NCBI RefSeq assembly: GCF_009805585.1
Contig: NZ_VHIN01000010.1
Coordinates: 682,001-746,000 of the forward strand
DNA from: Glutamicibacter sp. JC586
Lineage (GTDB): Bacteria > Actinomycetota > Actinomycetes > Actinomycetales > Micrococcaceae
Direction of reading: 5' to 3'
DNA length: 64,000 bases
Shown: one piece after another, positions 53,597 through 62,602 of the stretch
Layout: each line of letters starts with the position of its first letter
How positions within the stretch are numbered: the stretch's first letter is position 1
Translations under genes and position numbers: made by a program
The notes under the pieces: model-generated
Databases searched by the model: none
Told to the model about the DNA's origin: nothing
What the model saw: the letters and a program-made list of their open reading frames with translations, nothing else

Positions 53597-54604
53597 TCAG
53601 ACCGATGCGCTCTGCAGTAAGCCCTGGGTACAGGCAATCGCCCAGATGCCTCGGGGCGCTGTACCTTGAAGCTCTCGCACCTGATCAATTCCAAAAACAT
53701 TGAGCGCCTTGGTGTATCTCGCGCTGAGTTCTTTATTTCCACAGATTGTCAGTGGCGGTACAGAAACGGTCATCGAGGTACCAATGACAGAACGGATCTC
53801 AGCAGCAATCATGAGACCGGACAGGTAATCTGCGACCTCGGCCTTCCCCAGGCGTCCAGTCAGTACCAGAGTCCTAGCGGAAAAGGCCGTCAGCATCAGG
53901 TCGGCTCCGCCCTCCGGTGACTGGGACACCCGAACTCCACGTTCAAAAGCATTCCAATCGACACTGTCCGAAGGCTCAATGAGTTTGGACAGGATGGACT
54001 GTGAACTCAGAAGTGCATAGGTTTCGCCGGTCATCGATGTGGAGAACTCAGTGATGGTGCGTCCGGAAACTTTCACCCATTTCGAGTGTGTCCCTGGAAG
54101 TAAGAACCACTGTTCATCGTGGCTATTAGGCGCAAGATCGCTGAGTTCGATTGCACCCAGGATTTGGGTTTCTTCCCCACGCATCACATCGGGAAGTTCC
54201 TTGAGGTCCAAAACCCCGGGGATGATGTGCATGACCCGGCCCGGTGCAATCTCGACAGTTTCTAGTTCAAATTCTGGGTCTGCCAGATTTGCCGGAACTT
54301 GCCGGTAGGCAGCTTCTGCCCAGCCTTGTTGACTGCCCACCATGCCGCAGGCAATGACAGGGATACTCTCAAAGCTCGCCAACCAGTCACCGCATAATTC
54401 GGTCAGGGTGTTATTGAATGCCCGTGACAATGTCAGAGATTCTGATTGAGCTTTCGCCGCCACTTGCATGATTCCGAGGGCTGAACTGCGTTCCGCCACA
54501 ATGCTTCCGCCATTGCCTATGAGATAAGCACGGGCGGATGTGGTTCCCCAGTCCAAGGCAATCAACTGGGCTTCGGCGATGTTTGTCATAACTCCTGTTT
54601 TCAT
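53597..54604 (-). CDS. dgoK: 2-keto-3-deoxygalactonate kinase
   Basis: 335-residue kinase that phosphorylates 2-keto-3-deoxygalactonate, feeding dgoA. The phosphate-1 motif IALDWGTTSARAYLIG and PGTHSKWVKV (phosphate-2 region) are typical. First gene of the galactonate operon (dgoK-dgoA-dgoD-dgoT), transcribed leftward from the promoter region it shares with the divergent IclR regulator. Start is 54604, or the ATG five codons in; the GGAG only two bases ahead of the latter argues against that ATG. Confidence 0.92.
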   Translation of the reverse strand: MKTGVMTNIAEAQLIALDWGTTSARAYLIGNGGSIVAERSSALGIMQVAAKAQSESLTLSRAFNNTLTELCGDWLASFESIPVIACGMVGSQQGWAEAAYRQVPANLADPEFELETVEIAPGRVMHIIPGVLDLKELPDVMRGEETQILGAIELSDLAPNSHDEQWFLLPGTHSKWVKVSGRTITEFSTSMTGETYALLSSQSILSKLIEPSDSVDWNAFERGVRVSQSPEGGADLMLTAFSARTLVLTGRLGKAEVADYLSGLMIAAEIRSVIGTSMTVSVPPLTICGNKELSARYTKALNVFGIDQVRELQGTAPRGIWAIACTQGLLQSASV

Positions 54605-54641
54605 TTTGTGGACCGCTCATCATCTTTCAGATGTGCTCCCC

Positions 54642-54703
54642 TTCACATGTGAATAGTGGCTGAGCTATCCCAATAGTTCAAAAGGCGTTGTATATAGTGG
54701 GAT
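54642..54703. promoter_or_regulatory. Candidate IclR operators in the divergent dgo promoter
   Basis: A perfect 12-bp palindrome, TTCACATGTGAA, at 54642-54653 and an inverted pair, ATCCCAATA (54667-54675) with TATAGTGGGAT (54693-54703), lie between dgoK and the IclR gene. They are placed to repress both directions. The binding partner is inferred. Confidence 0.5.
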
Positions 54704-54741
54704 GAAGTGATTTCATAGGTTTCTTCAAAGGGGACGACCAC

Positions 54742-55539
54742 ATGGTCAAAGAATCTGATCCAACTACGGATGATTCGGCCGAGACACCACCGCCCGGAAC
54801 ACTCACCTTGGCCCGAGGCCTAGACATTCTGCGTGCCGTGGGGCGTGGAGCGACAAACCTCAATGAGGTCGCCACAGCGGCGGACATCGGAAAGAGTGCT
54901 GCGCAACGCATGGTGAAGCTTTTGGTGCAACGTGGATTTCTACGAAGCACCCATGGCACTGACTTCAGCCTGGGCCCGGCGCTCATTGAGCTCGGATTCC
55001 ACGCCCTATATCAGAGCCCAGTTCCGGTCATTGCTAAGCCCATCCTTGAAGAGCTCGCCCGCAAGTATCAGGACACCGTGCACCTGGCAGTAGAGGATGA
55101 AGCGCAGGTACTTTACGTCGACAAAGTTCCCGGCACCCGTGGGGCACAGATGCGCTCACGCGTCGGTCAGCGCATGCCGCTGAGCCGCACCGGTATCGGC
55201 AAAGCGTTACTACTGGACACACCAGAGCGTTGGGAATCAACCTTCGATTCAGAGTCTCCGGTGGAACAGGCACCACACCAAACCAAAGACGCTTTCTTGG
55301 CACGAATGAAGAACTACGCCAATGAAGGCATTGCGCTGGACCTAGAAGATAACGAACCGGGGATCCGCTGTGTAGCGGCACCGATCCGCGACGGAAGCGG
55401 ACAAATCATTGCCGCTATCAGCATGTCAGCCACCAACCCATATATGCCCGATGAACGGATGAAGGCACTCAAATCCGTGATGGGTTCCACCGCCGCACAG
55501 ATTTCCCGCAAGCTAGGTTACTCGGGCAAGACGTACTAG
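54742..55539 (+). CDS. dgoR: IclR family transcriptional regulator, probable repressor of the galactonate operon
   Basis: 265 residues. The N-terminal winged HTH lies at about residues 18-70 (LTLARGLDILRAVGRGA, then LNEVATAADIGKSAAQRMVK), and the C-terminal IclR effector domain follows, including HLAVEDEAQVLYVDKVPGTRG and RCVAAPIRDGSGQIIAAISM. It is divergent from dgoK, so it most likely represses the operon until galactonate or its keto-deoxy derivative binds. The classical E. coli DgoR is a GntR protein; here the regulator family differs. AAAGGGGACGACC precedes ATG. Confidence 0.9.
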   Translation: MVKESDPTTDDSAETPPPGTLTLARGLDILRAVGRGATNLNEVATAADIGKSAAQRMVKLLVQRGFLRSTHGTDFSLGPALIELGFHALYQSPVPVIAKPILEELARKYQDTVHLAVEDEAQVLYVDKVPGTRGAQMRSRVGQRMPLSRTGIGKALLLDTPERWESTFDSESPVEQAPHQTKDAFLARMKNYANEGIALDLEDNEPGIRCVAAPIRDGSGQIIAAISMSATNPYMPDERMKALKSVMGSTAAQISRKLGYSGKTY

Positions 55540-55554
55540 GGATTTATTGCCTGC

Positions 55555-56238
55555 TCAAGGAGTAAAGCGATACCCCATTCCCAACTCGGTGAGGAAGTAA
55601 CGGGGATTAGAAGGTTCGGGTTCTAATTTGGTGCGAAGCTGCGACATGTACACCCGCAGGTAGTTGGCTTCTTCCCCATACTCCGGACCCCACACGGTGG
55701 TCAGCAATTCGCTCCGGCCAATGAGCCGATGCGGGTTGTTAGCTAATACTTCCAGCACGCGCCATTCCAGGCGGGTCAACCTCACCGCTTGCCCGTTGAC
55801 GCTCACCGAGTGGCCGGATAAATCGATGCGCACACGCCCATCAGAGGTTTCCACCACCGCGTGTCCAGGATCCGGTAACGCACGGCGCAATGCAGCCCGC
55901 AGCCTGGCTAGGAGTTCATCCATGGCAAAAGGCTTGGTGACAAAATCATCGGCGCCCCGATCTAAGGCGTCCACCTTGCTGTGCGAATCATGGCGGGCAG
56001 AAACAACAATGATCGGCACCGTTGACCATCCACGGATCCCGTCAATCACATCCCCACCTTCCAGATCAGGTAAGCCCAGGTCCAGTAGGACCACATCTGG
56101 GTGCGCATCGGCAGCCAACTGTAGGCATTGAACCCCGGTGGCGGCATGAAGTGTGCGGTAGCCTCGTGCCCTGAGATTCACCAGCAAGGCGCGAGCAATC
56201 TGCGCGTCATCCTCAACAATCAGTACGGTGGTGCTCAT
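55555..56238 (-). CDS. kdpE: KdpE-like response regulator
   Basis: 227-residue OmpR-class response regulator. The receiver has Asp10-Asp11, the phospho-acceptor Asp53 in VVLLDLGLPD, and the switch Lys in FVTKPF. The winged-helix output ends RYFLTELGMGYRF. It is encoded after the histidine kinase with a 4-base ATGA overlap, so the two are translated together. In other bacteria the KdpE branch controls potassium uptake; here kdpFABC is not next door, so the regulon is open. It converges with the IclR gene. Confidence 0.9.
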   Translation of the reverse strand: MSTTVLIVEDDAQIARALLVNLRARGYRTLHAATGVQCLQLAADAHPDVVLLDLGLPDLEGGDVIDGIRGWSTVPIIVVSARHDSHSKVDALDRGADDFVTKPFAMDELLARLRAALRRALPDPGHAVVETSDGRVRIDLSGHSVSVNGQAVRLTRLEWRVLEVLANNPHRLIGRSELLTTVWGPEYGEEANYLRVYMSQLRTKLEPEPSNPRYFLTELGMGYRFTP

Positions 56239-58118
56239 AGTTCTTCCTCGACTACCGGCAGGCTGAAGACCATTGTGGCCCCACCTCCCGGGCTGTCTTC
56301 TGCTTTCACATGCCCCTCCATACCTTGGGCTAGACCACGGGCTACAGCCAGTCCCAGTCCCAGGCCACTGGAATTATCCCGGTCACCGTGCCGTTGGAAG
56401 GGACGGAAAATACGGTCCTTCTCTGATTTCGGTACTCCTGCACCGTGGTCAATGACGAGAATTTTCACCTCGTCTTTGGTGGGAACGGCACGTAGCTGCA
56501 CTGACGGTCCCCCACCGTGGCGAACCGCATTCTCTAGCAGGTTGGCCAGCACACGCACGGCGAGCCCGTAGTCTGCGCGAACCCTTGGGCAGTTTTCGGG
56601 AAGCTGGATCTGAACCTGGGCCGGGCTGATTTGCCCTGACACATCACGTACCGCGGAGGCCACAAGATCTTCAACCTGGATAGGGCTGCGGTGTACCACT
56701 AGCTCACCGGCTTGGATGCGGCTCATATTCAGCAGGTCCTCGATCCTTTCGCTGAGTTGGTCGGCAGACTCTTCGATGGTGGCCAACAAGTCGGCAGTGT
56801 CCTCTTCGCTGAGCACCACATCCTGCATGCGCAGGCTCGATGCCGAAGCCTTGATGCCTGACAGGGGTGTGCGCAGGTCATGGGATACGGCAGCAAGTAA
56901 GGCGGTGCGCATCGCATTACCGGCCGCTAATTCTTGAGCCTGGAGCCTCGCTTCGGAAAGGGCTCGCTGTTGCAATACCGCCGCAATGCGTCCGGCGAAC
57001 GCTTCAAAGATTCCCTGATCCGAGGCCTCACGTGGGATCCCATCAATTACTAACAAGTGCTCGGTATCCACGGTTACCGCATAATCACTGGCTTCCTCAC
57101 CCTGTGGCGGATCACCGGCTGATGCCACAGTTGCGCTCTGCGCCGTAGACTCTGAGTCCCGTCTGACCAGCGCCACCCCACGCAATGCATAAGAACGGCA
57201 GAGCCATTCCAACAGAGCCTGTACGCTCAGCCCCTCACGGATCACTGAGCCAGATAATTCAAAGAGCGTGTCTGCCTGATGTCGGGCTTGACCAGCCTCT
57301 GCAGTACGTCTGACCTCCACGTCAACAACTCTTGCCACCCCAGCGGCCACCAATAGGAAGATCACCAGGGCCGCAACGTTGAAGGGCTCATAAATATGTA
57401 ATTGTCCGGTAGGCGGGGTGAAAAACCAGTTCAAGATTCCAGTGCCCAGCAAGGCTGCAGTAACCGCTGGCCACCAGCCTCCCAAAAGAGCTACAAAGAC
57501 CACCAAGGAGAGCTGGCCTAAGAAGTTCAAGGTCAACAGTTCACTTTCGCTGCCGCCTAGTAGGAAGCCGACAGCTAATAAAGGTGGTCCACTGATGGCC
57601 AATAACCAACTAAGGATCCAACGCGGGCCACGCGGCCTGTGGCGTTTGGCAACCGCCTGCGACGGAGCGCGAGTTTCCCTTTCACTCTGAGTTGACTCAG
57701 GAACGACCAGAATCTGCGGGTCGGCAGGAGCAGTGGCTTGTTGCAAGAGCTGGATAGATATCTGCCGCGCTAATTGGCGATTGCTCTTGCCAGCTAGCGT
57801 TCCTGCCACCACCAGGTGGGTGGCTTGTGCGCTACGAGCAAAGCCGAGTAGAGCTTCACTGACGTCTTGGCCCAACACCATATGCCAGGTGGCACCAGAG
57901 CTCTCCGCTAGTTCACGCAACCGAGTCAGTTCGCTGTCTCTTTCGCTACTACTGGTGCCCATCCCCCGCTCGGGAACATGAACTGCCATCACTTCGGCAC
58001 CGGGCATCTGGGAGGCCTGCACCAACCCGTGACGCAACAAGTCTTCAGACCCGGCATGGCCTGAGAGCGCCACAATCACCAAGGGGTGGACTAGCGGCGG
58101 GGTATTCGACACGTCCAT
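56235..58118 (-). CDS. kdpD: KdpD-like sensor histidine kinase lacking the N-terminal KdpD domain
   Basis: 627 residues versus about 850-900 for full KdpD. A USP-like domain (about 10-150, VALSGHAGSEDLLRHGLVQA) replaces the N-terminal ATP-binding sensor domain. A DUF4118 membrane block of four helices (about 170-290), a GAF-like linker, and an intact kinase follow: H-box LLAAVSHDLRTPLSGIKASA, N-box VLANLLENAVRHGG, G-boxes VIDHGAGVP and GLGLGLAVARGL. Missing the Walker-bearing N-terminus means the potassium/c-di-AMP input may differ. Upstream lies an inverted repeat. Confidence 0.88.
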   Translation of the reverse strand: MDVSNTPPLVHPLVIVALSGHAGSEDLLRHGLVQASQMPGAEVMAVHVPERGMGTSSSERDSELTRLRELAESSGATWHMVLGQDVSEALLGFARSAQATHLVVAGTLAGKSNRQLARQISIQLLQQATAPADPQILVVPESTQSERETRAPSQAVAKRHRPRGPRWILSWLLAISGPPLLAVGFLLGGSESELLTLNFLGQLSLVVFVALLGGWWPAVTAALLGTGILNWFFTPPTGQLHIYEPFNVAALVIFLLVAAGVARVVDVEVRRTAEAGQARHQADTLFELSGSVIREGLSVQALLEWLCRSYALRGVALVRRDSESTAQSATVASAGDPPQGEEASDYAVTVDTEHLLVIDGIPREASDQGIFEAFAGRIAAVLQQRALSEARLQAQELAAGNAMRTALLAAVSHDLRTPLSGIKASASSLRMQDVVLSEEDTADLLATIEESADQLSERIEDLLNMSRIQAGELVVHRSPIQVEDLVASAVRDVSGQISPAQVQIQLPENCPRVRADYGLAVRVLANLLENAVRHGGGPSVQLRAVPTKDEVKILVIDHGAGVPKSEKDRIFRPFQRHGDRDNSSGLGLGLAVARGLAQGMEGHVKAEDSPGGGATMVFSLPVVEEEL

Positions 58119-58471
58119 AGTGCTCCTTGGCGTTCGGGATCCTTAGCCGGTACGAAGCGATCGTACCGGAATGAGGCTGGGTGGGCACTGCTGTACTTAT
58201 TCAATGATCTTCTACTCGTTTGGCAACTTGAGCGACACCACTTTGTGGCACGAGTACGTTTCCATTGCACCTCTCACGACTCCACCACTGACCTGCTTTT
58301 AACGCCCCCTTAATGCGATGGCTAAAAATCTTGATAAGTCCTTTACGCCCTAATTTTAATGTGTCTGAGGACACAGTATTTTTTGCGTAAATTTTCTCGA
58401 CCACCGACGCTGTGAACCTTCGATTTTCACGAAGACTGATAAACGATTCACTCCATCCAGTGTTGTTTAAA
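58119..58471. promoter_or_regulatory. Divergent regulatory region of the kinase and APC permease genes
   Basis: Low-GC stretch. It contains a perfect 9-bp inverted repeat, CCGGTACGA (58147-58155) with TCGTACCGG (58161-58169), about 29 bases before the kinase start, and a smaller TGTGTC/GACACA dyad at 58360-58375. These may be KdpE or other operators. I see no c-di-AMP (ydaO) riboswitch pattern and no tRNA. Confidence 0.4.
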
Positions 58472-58600
58472 ATGACTGATCAAATGACTAATATTGATGA
58501 CGAGAGCGTTTTTCAAACCGTTCCCTCGGCTATCCGTTTCTTCGTCAAGCCCTATCAACAGACCCAAGATTTTGCCGGTTTGTTGGCGCGTAAAAAATAA
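58472..58600 (+). CDS. Possible 42-residue small protein upstream of the APC permease
   Basis: Reading frame starting MTDQMTNIDDESVFQTVPSA and ending DFAGLLARKK, 50 bases before the permease. No good ribosome site (TTTAAA precedes the ATG) and low GC, so it may be a leader rather than a protein. If real it could couple translation to the permease. Low confidence. Confidence 0.25.
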   Translation: MTDQMTNIDDESVFQTVPSAIRFFVKPYQQTQDFAGLLARKK

Positions 58601-58650
58601 TTGCTCTGAGACGGTGCTTTACCTCGATTTCAGGCGTACTGTTCATCTTC

Positions 58651-60612
58651 GTGAATAGAACATCTGCGCCGATCCAAGGGTCGGAACAGGCACCACAATC
58701 CACGGTGCCATCACGCCTACGTCGCTGGCTGACAGACAGTTCTGTCGGTCAGGAAGATCCGAACAGCAGCGGAACGCATGGCGCCAAATGGTGGCAGGTC
58801 ATGTGCCTCTCCGGCTTGGACTACTTCTCCACCCTCGGCTACCAGCCGGCTATTGCCGCACTGGCCGCCGGTGCACTGGCACCCTTTGCCACCCTGATCC
58901 TTGTTGCCGTCACCCTCTTTGCTGCACTGCCGGTCTACCGTCGGGTGGCCCAGGAATCTCCTCACGGTCAGGGTTCCATCGCCATGCTCGAACGGCTCAT
59001 GCCGCACTGGAAGGGCAAGGTCTTTGTCCTAGTCCTGTTGGGCTTCGCCGCGACAGACTTCATGATCACCGCAACCCTCTCTGCTGCGGATGCCTCGGCT
59101 CACTTGATTGAGAACCCGTTCACCCCGAGCTGGTTCACCGGTAAAGAAGTACCGATCACCATCGTCTTGCTATTGTTGCTCGGCGCCTTGTTCCTGCGCG
59201 GCTTCTCTGAAGTCATCTGGATTGCAGTGACTCTGGTGTTCTCCTTCTTGGCGCTAAACCTCGTGATCATCATTGTTGCGGCGGTCAATATCGTCGGTCA
59301 CCCAGTGTCGGTCTCTAACTGGTTGGATTCATTGTTCACCGCTCATGGGGACCCGATCATGATGCTGCTGGTCTGCCTGATTGTGTTCCCCAAGCTGGCA
59401 TTGGGCCTGTCAGGTTTTGAAACCGGCGTTGCTGTGATGCCGCAGATCTCCAAGGCTCCCGGCGATACCGAGGCCAACCCTGCGGGACGCATCAAGGGTG
59501 CCAAGAAGTTGTTGACCACCGCGGCTCTGATCATGAGTGGTTTCTTGGTCCTCTCCTCCATCGTGACCACCATTCTGATTCCTGCCGAGCAGTTCGAGCC
59601 TGGTGGTGCGGCTAATGGCCGTGCGCTCTCGTGGTTGGCTCACCACCTCATGGGCGATGGTTTTGGCACTGTCTATGACATCTCAACCATTCTGATTCTC
59701 TGGTTTGCCGGAGCTTCGGCACTGGCCGGCATGCTCAACCTGATCCCCCGCTACCTGCCACGCTTTGGTATGGCCCCGGCCTGGGCCAGTGCAGTGCGCC
59801 CACTAGTTTTGGTGGTCATCCTCGTTGCCCTGGGGATCACCCTTCACTTCAAGGCAAGCGTAGATGCACAGGGTGCCGCCTACGCGACAGGTGTGTTGGT
59901 GCTGATGAGTTCTGCAGCCATAGCAGTAACAATCTCGGCAAAACGAAAAGGTGAAAAGCGTAAAACAATTCTTTTCGGCGCCGCCAGCGTGGTCTTCGTT
60001 TACACCACCATTGCCAACTGCGTTGAACGGCCCGACGGTCTAAAGATTGCCGCCTTCTTCATTGGTGCAGTACTTGTCGTCTCACTGCTCTCAAGGTTCC
60101 GTCGCTCTACCGAGCTTCGCGCCACCTCGGTCATGTTTGATACCCAAGCCGTGGAAATTATCCAGCGCGCCAGTAGCGCAGGATTGCTTCGGCTCATTGC
60201 CCACGAACCAGTCAAGATTTCTAAGCGTCGCTACCTTCACAAGCATCAACATGCCATTCTCGCCAGCCACATTCCCCAACGAGCCCCGGTAGTGTTCTTG
60301 GAAATCAAGGTCAGTGATTACTCGGACTTCGCTCAAGACATCGAGGTACGCGGTATCACCCGTCACGGTCAATGGATTCTTGAAGCCACAGCACCGTCCG
60401 TCTCAACATCCATCGCAGCGATTTGTCTGGCCATACGTGACCAGTATGAAGTGATGCCCCACATCTACTTCCGCTGGACCGAAGGCAATCCGCTGCTGAA
60501 CGTTGCCAAGTTCATTTTCCTTGGACAAGGTGAGATTGCTCCGCTGACCCGCGAGGTACTGCGCGAAGCTGAGCCGAATCTACAGCGTCGCCCTTGGGTG
60601 CACGTGGGTTAG
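58651..60612 (+). CDS. APC superfamily permease with large C-terminal domain, divergent from KdpDE
   Basis: 653-residue membrane protein, about 12 helices over residues 50-490, then a soluble C-terminal region of about 160 residues (EIIQRASSAGLLRLIAHEPV ... ). The opening WWQVMCLSGLDYFSTLGYQP is distinctive, and FDYFSTL-like wording recurs in potassium/amino-acid APC carriers. A long cytosolic tail is also seen in the KimA potassium importer, so ion transport is possible, though amino acids cannot be ruled out. GTG start at 58651 without a strong site. Divergent from a KdpDE-like system, which may control it. Confidence 0.82.
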   Translation: MNRTSAPIQGSEQAPQSTVPSRLRRWLTDSSVGQEDPNSSGTHGAKWWQVMCLSGLDYFSTLGYQPAIAALAAGALAPFATLILVAVTLFAALPVYRRVAQESPHGQGSIAMLERLMPHWKGKVFVLVLLGFAATDFMITATLSAADASAHLIENPFTPSWFTGKEVPITIVLLLLLGALFLRGFSEVIWIAVTLVFSFLALNLVIIIVAAVNIVGHPVSVSNWLDSLFTAHGDPIMMLLVCLIVFPKLALGLSGFETGVAVMPQISKAPGDTEANPAGRIKGAKKLLTTAALIMSGFLVLSSIVTTILIPAEQFEPGGAANGRALSWLAHHLMGDGFGTVYDISTILILWFAGASALAGMLNLIPRYLPRFGMAPAWASAVRPLVLVVILVALGITLHFKASVDAQGAAYATGVLVLMSSAAIAVTISAKRKGEKRKTILFGAASVVFVYTTIANCVERPDGLKIAAFFIGAVLVVSLLSRFRRSTELRATSVMFDTQAVEIIQRASSAGLLRLIAHEPVKISKRRYLHKHQHAILASHIPQRAPVVFLEIKVSDYSDFAQDIEVRGITRHGQWILEATAPSVSTSIAAICLAIRDQYEVMPHIYFRWTEGNPLLNVAKFIFLGQGEIAPLTREVLREAEPNLQRRPWVHVG

Positions 60613-60647
60613 CCACGGTCTTCCCCGTAGCAACAGCACTAATGACA

Positions 60648-60687
60648 CAGAGCTGGAACCGTATGTCTCCATACTGTTCCAGCTCTG
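60648..60687. terminator. Strong hairpin terminator between the APC permease and a small membrane protein gene
   Basis: Perfect 12-bp arms CAGAGCTGGAAC and GTTCCAGCTCTG, with an inner TATG/CATA extension. It serves both convergent genes. Confidence 0.85.
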
Positions 60688-60688
60688 C

Positions 60689-60808
60689 CTATTGCGCTTT
60701 ACACTGCGTGCTAAGTGCTTTCTTGTACGCGCTGCGGCGAACCAACCGGTAGGTGAAAGCTGCGATTCCCACTAGGGCTACGGCGACGACTGCCTTACGA
60801 ATGCTCAT
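60689..60808 (-). CDS. 39-residue single-helix membrane protein
   Basis: Small gene starting MSIRKAVVAVALVGIAAF and ending in a basic stretch that includes RRSAYKKALS. One transmembrane helix and a basic tail. The ribosome site AAGGAAGG lies just before ATG, strong evidence for translation. The terminator hairpin at 60648 ends two bases before its stop. Function unknown. Confidence 0.6.
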   Translation of the reverse strand: MSIRKAVVAVALVGIAAFTYRLVRRSAYKKALSTQCKAQ

Positions 60809-60928
60809 AACTTTCCTTCCTTAGAACCAGGTCGTTCCCGATGTATATCTAGTCTCTCGGTGTTCTAAGTTCGCAGCGTCGTCTATTCGGACCACTTTGA
60901 CTACTGCTCTGGCAGTACATGCGCTGAA

Positions 60929-62530
60929 CTACTTTTGCCAAGGTCGTGGCGCATCTCGATTAAGCATGATGGACAGTGCCGCTGGCATGACCTCGGCACG
61001 GAAGAAGGTTGATTCTCCGGCATAGTCACCATCTAGTTGGCAAGCCACCGGTTGATCGGCACGAATTTCAATGACCTGACCTTGCTGATAGTTCAGCGAC
61101 TTCGCCTCAGTACCTAAAACAATTCCTCTAGCCAGGGATGCTAATTCTCGTGCACCGGCAGGAGAAGCGATCATCGCATCAATTTTTCCATCGGTGGGAA
61201 CCGCAGAAGGGATCAGATTGATTCCACCCATCAGCCGCCCCACATTGCCCACCAATGTCATGATCGAAGAATGCTGTTGGACCGGCTGACCATCAATGCT
61301 CATCGTGCATTCGAAAGGAGTGAGGCTAAACTGCTGCGCGGCAGCCACCACATAGGCTCCGGCCTTGATGGTCTTTTTCAACTCTGGATTCGTGTTGCCC
61401 ATGATCTTGGCATCAAAACCTAGCCCACCCATCACAGCACAAACAGAGCTGCCGGCGTCCGTGGTGCAACGAATCAGATCAACCGGGACTTCCTCACCGG
61501 CCAGTGCGGTACGAATCGCTTCACTTTCATCCAGTGAAGCCCCGAGGTTTCTTGCCAGCAAGTTTCCGGTGCCCGCTGGGATCAGCGCCACCGGTATTCC
61601 TTGGTTTGCCAATTCCTGGCACACCACACGCACGGTGCCGTCGCCACCGGCCACGATCACCACGTCTACTTTGGCATCGATGGCTTGATGGGCCATCTTC
61701 ACTCCTGGATCCTCACGCTCGGTTTCTAACCACAGCGGCGGCTTCCAGCCGGCGGCCTGTAACTCATACTCCACACGGCGCCTAAATAGCCCGAAGTCCA
61801 ATACCTTGGTGGGGTTGTAGATGACTGCGGCACGCTTATCATTCTGTTCTGCGGGTAGCCCGAGTCCGGCCCAACCTTGCAGAATGGGCCCCACCCCTGT
61901 GACCACTAAGACGCCACTGGCCCAGGTCAGCCCGAGAAGTATCCCGCCAATAAGCTGGCTGGTGGTTTGAGTACGCATAAACCACTGGTCCGCCAACACC
62001 ATGATGACCAAGAGCGCCGCAACGATCCGCGACCGGATCGCTGAGCTGGTGGTCAACCTCCTGGCTTGACCCAATGTTGCCAACACCCAGGCCAATACCG
62101 TCACCGCCACCATATGCGCGGACGGGTACCCCGAAAACCAATAAGTCAGCGAATCTTCATAAGGTGAAGAAGGCCGTGCCTGGTTAGTAAGCAGTTGAAT
62201 CGCGGCCGACACCGGGATAACAAATGCGACAGCACTCAACGCTCCAGATAGCCTGCGCATGCGGCGGCGCAACGACCAGAACGCCATGACCAAGATGACA
62301 ACGAAAACTAGAGCCGGGTGCGTGAGAATTGCAAAGGCTTCAGCAATTTGCCCAGCAAAGCTACGCGGATGAATCCACGGCGCAAGTGTCACCCGGTCTA
62401 GGTCATCTAGGCCCCAGACCGTAGATAGTAAAGTCCACCCAACAAACACCAGAACGAAGGCAACGAAGAAACGGCCCTGAGCTAAGGACGCCAAATCGAA
62501 GCGACTATGCGGTTTGAAGATTCGCGTCAT
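60929..62530 (-). CDS. PAP2-like membrane domain fused to diacylglycerol/lipid kinase domain
   Basis: 533 residues. The N-terminal about 210 residues form a six-helix PAP2-type domain, but the active-site signature is incomplete: NQARP and SGYPSAHM are seen, while the third motif (Arg-x5-His-x3-Asp) is replaced by MRTQTTSQLIGG with no His. Residues about 235-520 are a complete DAGK catalytic domain: VVIVAGGDGTVRVVCQELAN, then LIPAGTGNLLARNLG. It likely phosphorylates a lipid, perhaps recycling diacylglycerol or undecaprenol-type lipids, while the PAP2 part may have become a membrane scaffold. Confidence 0.88.
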   Translation of the reverse strand: MTRIFKPHSRFDLASLAQGRFFVAFVLVFVGWTLLSTVWGLDDLDRVTLAPWIHPRSFAGQIAEAFAILTHPALVFVVILVMAFWSLRRRMRRLSGALSAVAFVIPVSAAIQLLTNQARPSSPYEDSLTYWFSGYPSAHMVAVTVLAWVLATLGQARRLTTSSAIRSRIVAALLVIMVLADQWFMRTQTTSQLIGGILLGLTWASGVLVVTGVGPILQGWAGLGLPAEQNDKRAAVIYNPTKVLDFGLFRRRVEYELQAAGWKPPLWLETEREDPGVKMAHQAIDAKVDVVIVAGGDGTVRVVCQELANQGIPVALIPAGTGNLLARNLGASLDESEAIRTALAGEEVPVDLIRCTTDAGSSVCAVMGGLGFDAKIMGNTNPELKKTIKAGAYVVAAAQQFSLTPFECTMSIDGQPVQQHSSIMTLVGNVGRLMGGINLIPSAVPTDGKIDAMIASPAGARELASLARGIVLGTEAKSLNYQQGQVIEIRADQPVACQLDGDYAGESTFFRAEVMPAALSIMLNRDAPRPWQK

Positions 62531-62602
62531 AACTTGATTCTTGTCGCGATGCTAGCATCCGTCAATTAACCTAATGTCACAGTTTCACCTACTCACAGCA
62601 CG

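Noticed and set aside
58119-58650. c-di-AMP (ydaO) riboswitch ahead of the potassium-type permease
   Set aside because: I looked for the conserved cores of this class and saw none; the region is AT-leaning and lacks the expected GC-rich paired blocks.
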